Assembly (NCBI RefSeq): GCF_018403685.1
Contig: NZ_BOVK01000025.1
Coordinates: forward strand, 1 to 64,000
From: Xylanibacillus composti
Lineage (GTDB): Bacteria; Bacillota; Bacilli; Paenibacillales; K13
Reading direction: 5' to 3'
DNA length: 64,000 nucleotides
Below are positions 63,657 to 64,000 of the stretch, in pieces; the stretch's first letter is position 1, and every line of letters starts with the position of its first letter. A program made the position numbers and the translations under genes. The notes beneath the pieces were generated by a model, which was not told where the DNA came from, did not search any database, and was given only the letters and a program-made list of their open reading frames with translations.

Positions 63657-64000
63657 ATGAGCACCGTACGCCTGCTGCTGGTCGATGATCAGGAATTGAT
63701 TCGGGAAAGCCTGCACATTGTCCTCGACATGGACCCTGCGCTTGAGGTGGCTGGCATGGCCGAGAACGGCGAGGAAGCCGTCCGGTTATGCGAGCAGCTG
63801 CAGCCTGATCTGATTCTCATGGATATCCATATGCCCGTTATGAATGGAGTCGAAGCTACCCAAATCATCAAGCAAAGATGGCCCGACACCAAGATCATCA
63901 TTTTGACAACCTTCCAGGAGGTGCATTACGTTGTGGATGCCCTTAGCGCAGGAGCTGAAGGCTATCTGCTCAAGGCGATCCATCCGAAGGATCTGGCCGC
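63657..64000 (+). CDS. Response regulator, 3' end beyond window
   Basis: The first 114 codons are present. Receiver domain with LLLVDDQELIRE (acidic pair Asp10-Asp11), phospho-acceptor Asp56 in LILMDIHMP, TTF near residue 85 and Lys in YLLKAIHP. The HTH output domain, expected to be of LuxR/NarL type given its kinase, is cut off. Starts 9 bases after the kinase stop with AAAGGA upstream. Probably controls the divergent ABC genes. Confidence 0.9.
   Translation, partial: MSTVRLLLVDDQELIRESLHIVLDMDPALEVAGMAENGEEAVRLCEQLQPDLILMDIHMPVMNGVEATQIIKQRWPDTKIIILTTFQEVHYVVDALSAGAEGYLLKAIHPKDLA

Overview
The window looks like a chromosomal segment of an endospore-forming, moderately high-GC member of the Paenibacillaceae (Paenibacillus-like). 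Reasons: a complete gerA-type spore germination operon, strong AGGAGG ribosome sites with several TTG/GTG starts, LexA boxes of the Firmicutes GAAC-N4-GTTC type, a flotillin/NfeD/PspA envelope-stress locus, LCP and bactofilin genes, and housekeeping proteins of Bacillales type. No rRNA, tRNA, CRISPR array, intact prophage or transposase gene was seen.

Layout. 1-4.7 kb: an AT-richer lipoprotein gene at the edge, a three-gene ABC-2 exporter (minus) and a divergent LCP cell-wall ligase. 4.8-11 kb: a glutamate-1-semialdehyde aminotransferase and a very large glutamate synthase subunit without an adjacent small subunit. 11.2-11.5 kb: an intergenic array of imperfect palindromes. 11.6-17.6 kb: a minus-strand operon kduI-deoR-kduD-IMPase-methyltransferase-kdgK-eda, which carries 5-keto-4-deoxyuronate to pyruvate plus glyceraldehyde-3-phosphate. 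17.7-20 kb: UV endonuclease, and a WecG/TagA-like glycosyltransferase preceded by an overlapping 27-codon ORF. 20-26.9 kb: pspA, flotillin, nfeD, thioredoxin, an Rrf2 regulator, ddl and a predicted amidase. 27-33 kb: aconitase, an IclR regulator, folE, a YneF-like protein and an HD-GYP-type protein. 33-37.2 kb: queG, rnhA, signal peptidase and a DUF402 phosphatase in one tight operon, then a repeat-rich gap. 37.6-44.5 kb: sodA, mutY, a membrane protein, cytochrome c551, acpS, an MFS permease and an Old Yellow Enzyme. 44.9-48.4 kb: a DNA-damage island. 48.6-52.8 kb: a c-di-GMP-I riboswitch, a GGDEF-EAL protein and a solute-binding lipoprotein. 52.8-60.3 kb: cardiolipin synthase, a four-gene ger operon, an M23 peptidase and a bactofilin. 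60.4-64 kb: an ABC exporter divergent from a two-component system whose regulator runs off the end.

The most interesting part is the SOS island. Two oppositely oriented control regions share paired LexA boxes with identical 35-bp spacing and 18 of 23 identical bases between the boxes. One drives a 30-codon ORF, a Y-family polymerase with a QLDLF clamp motif and a small helical protein. The other drives a WYL-like mini-protein and a paralogue of that same helical protein. An SRAP/HMCES-type gene lies next to them. Other regulatory links read from the sequence are a GTTTCA-N5-TGAAAC palindrome shared by acnA and the adjacent iclR gene, a 12-bp element shared by trxA and the adjacent rrf2 gene, three 10-bp direct repeats at the kdu promoter, and a hairpin between the Shine-Dalgarno sequence and the start codon of the glutamate synthase gene. 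Function assignments rest on motif recognition by eye, without database searches.
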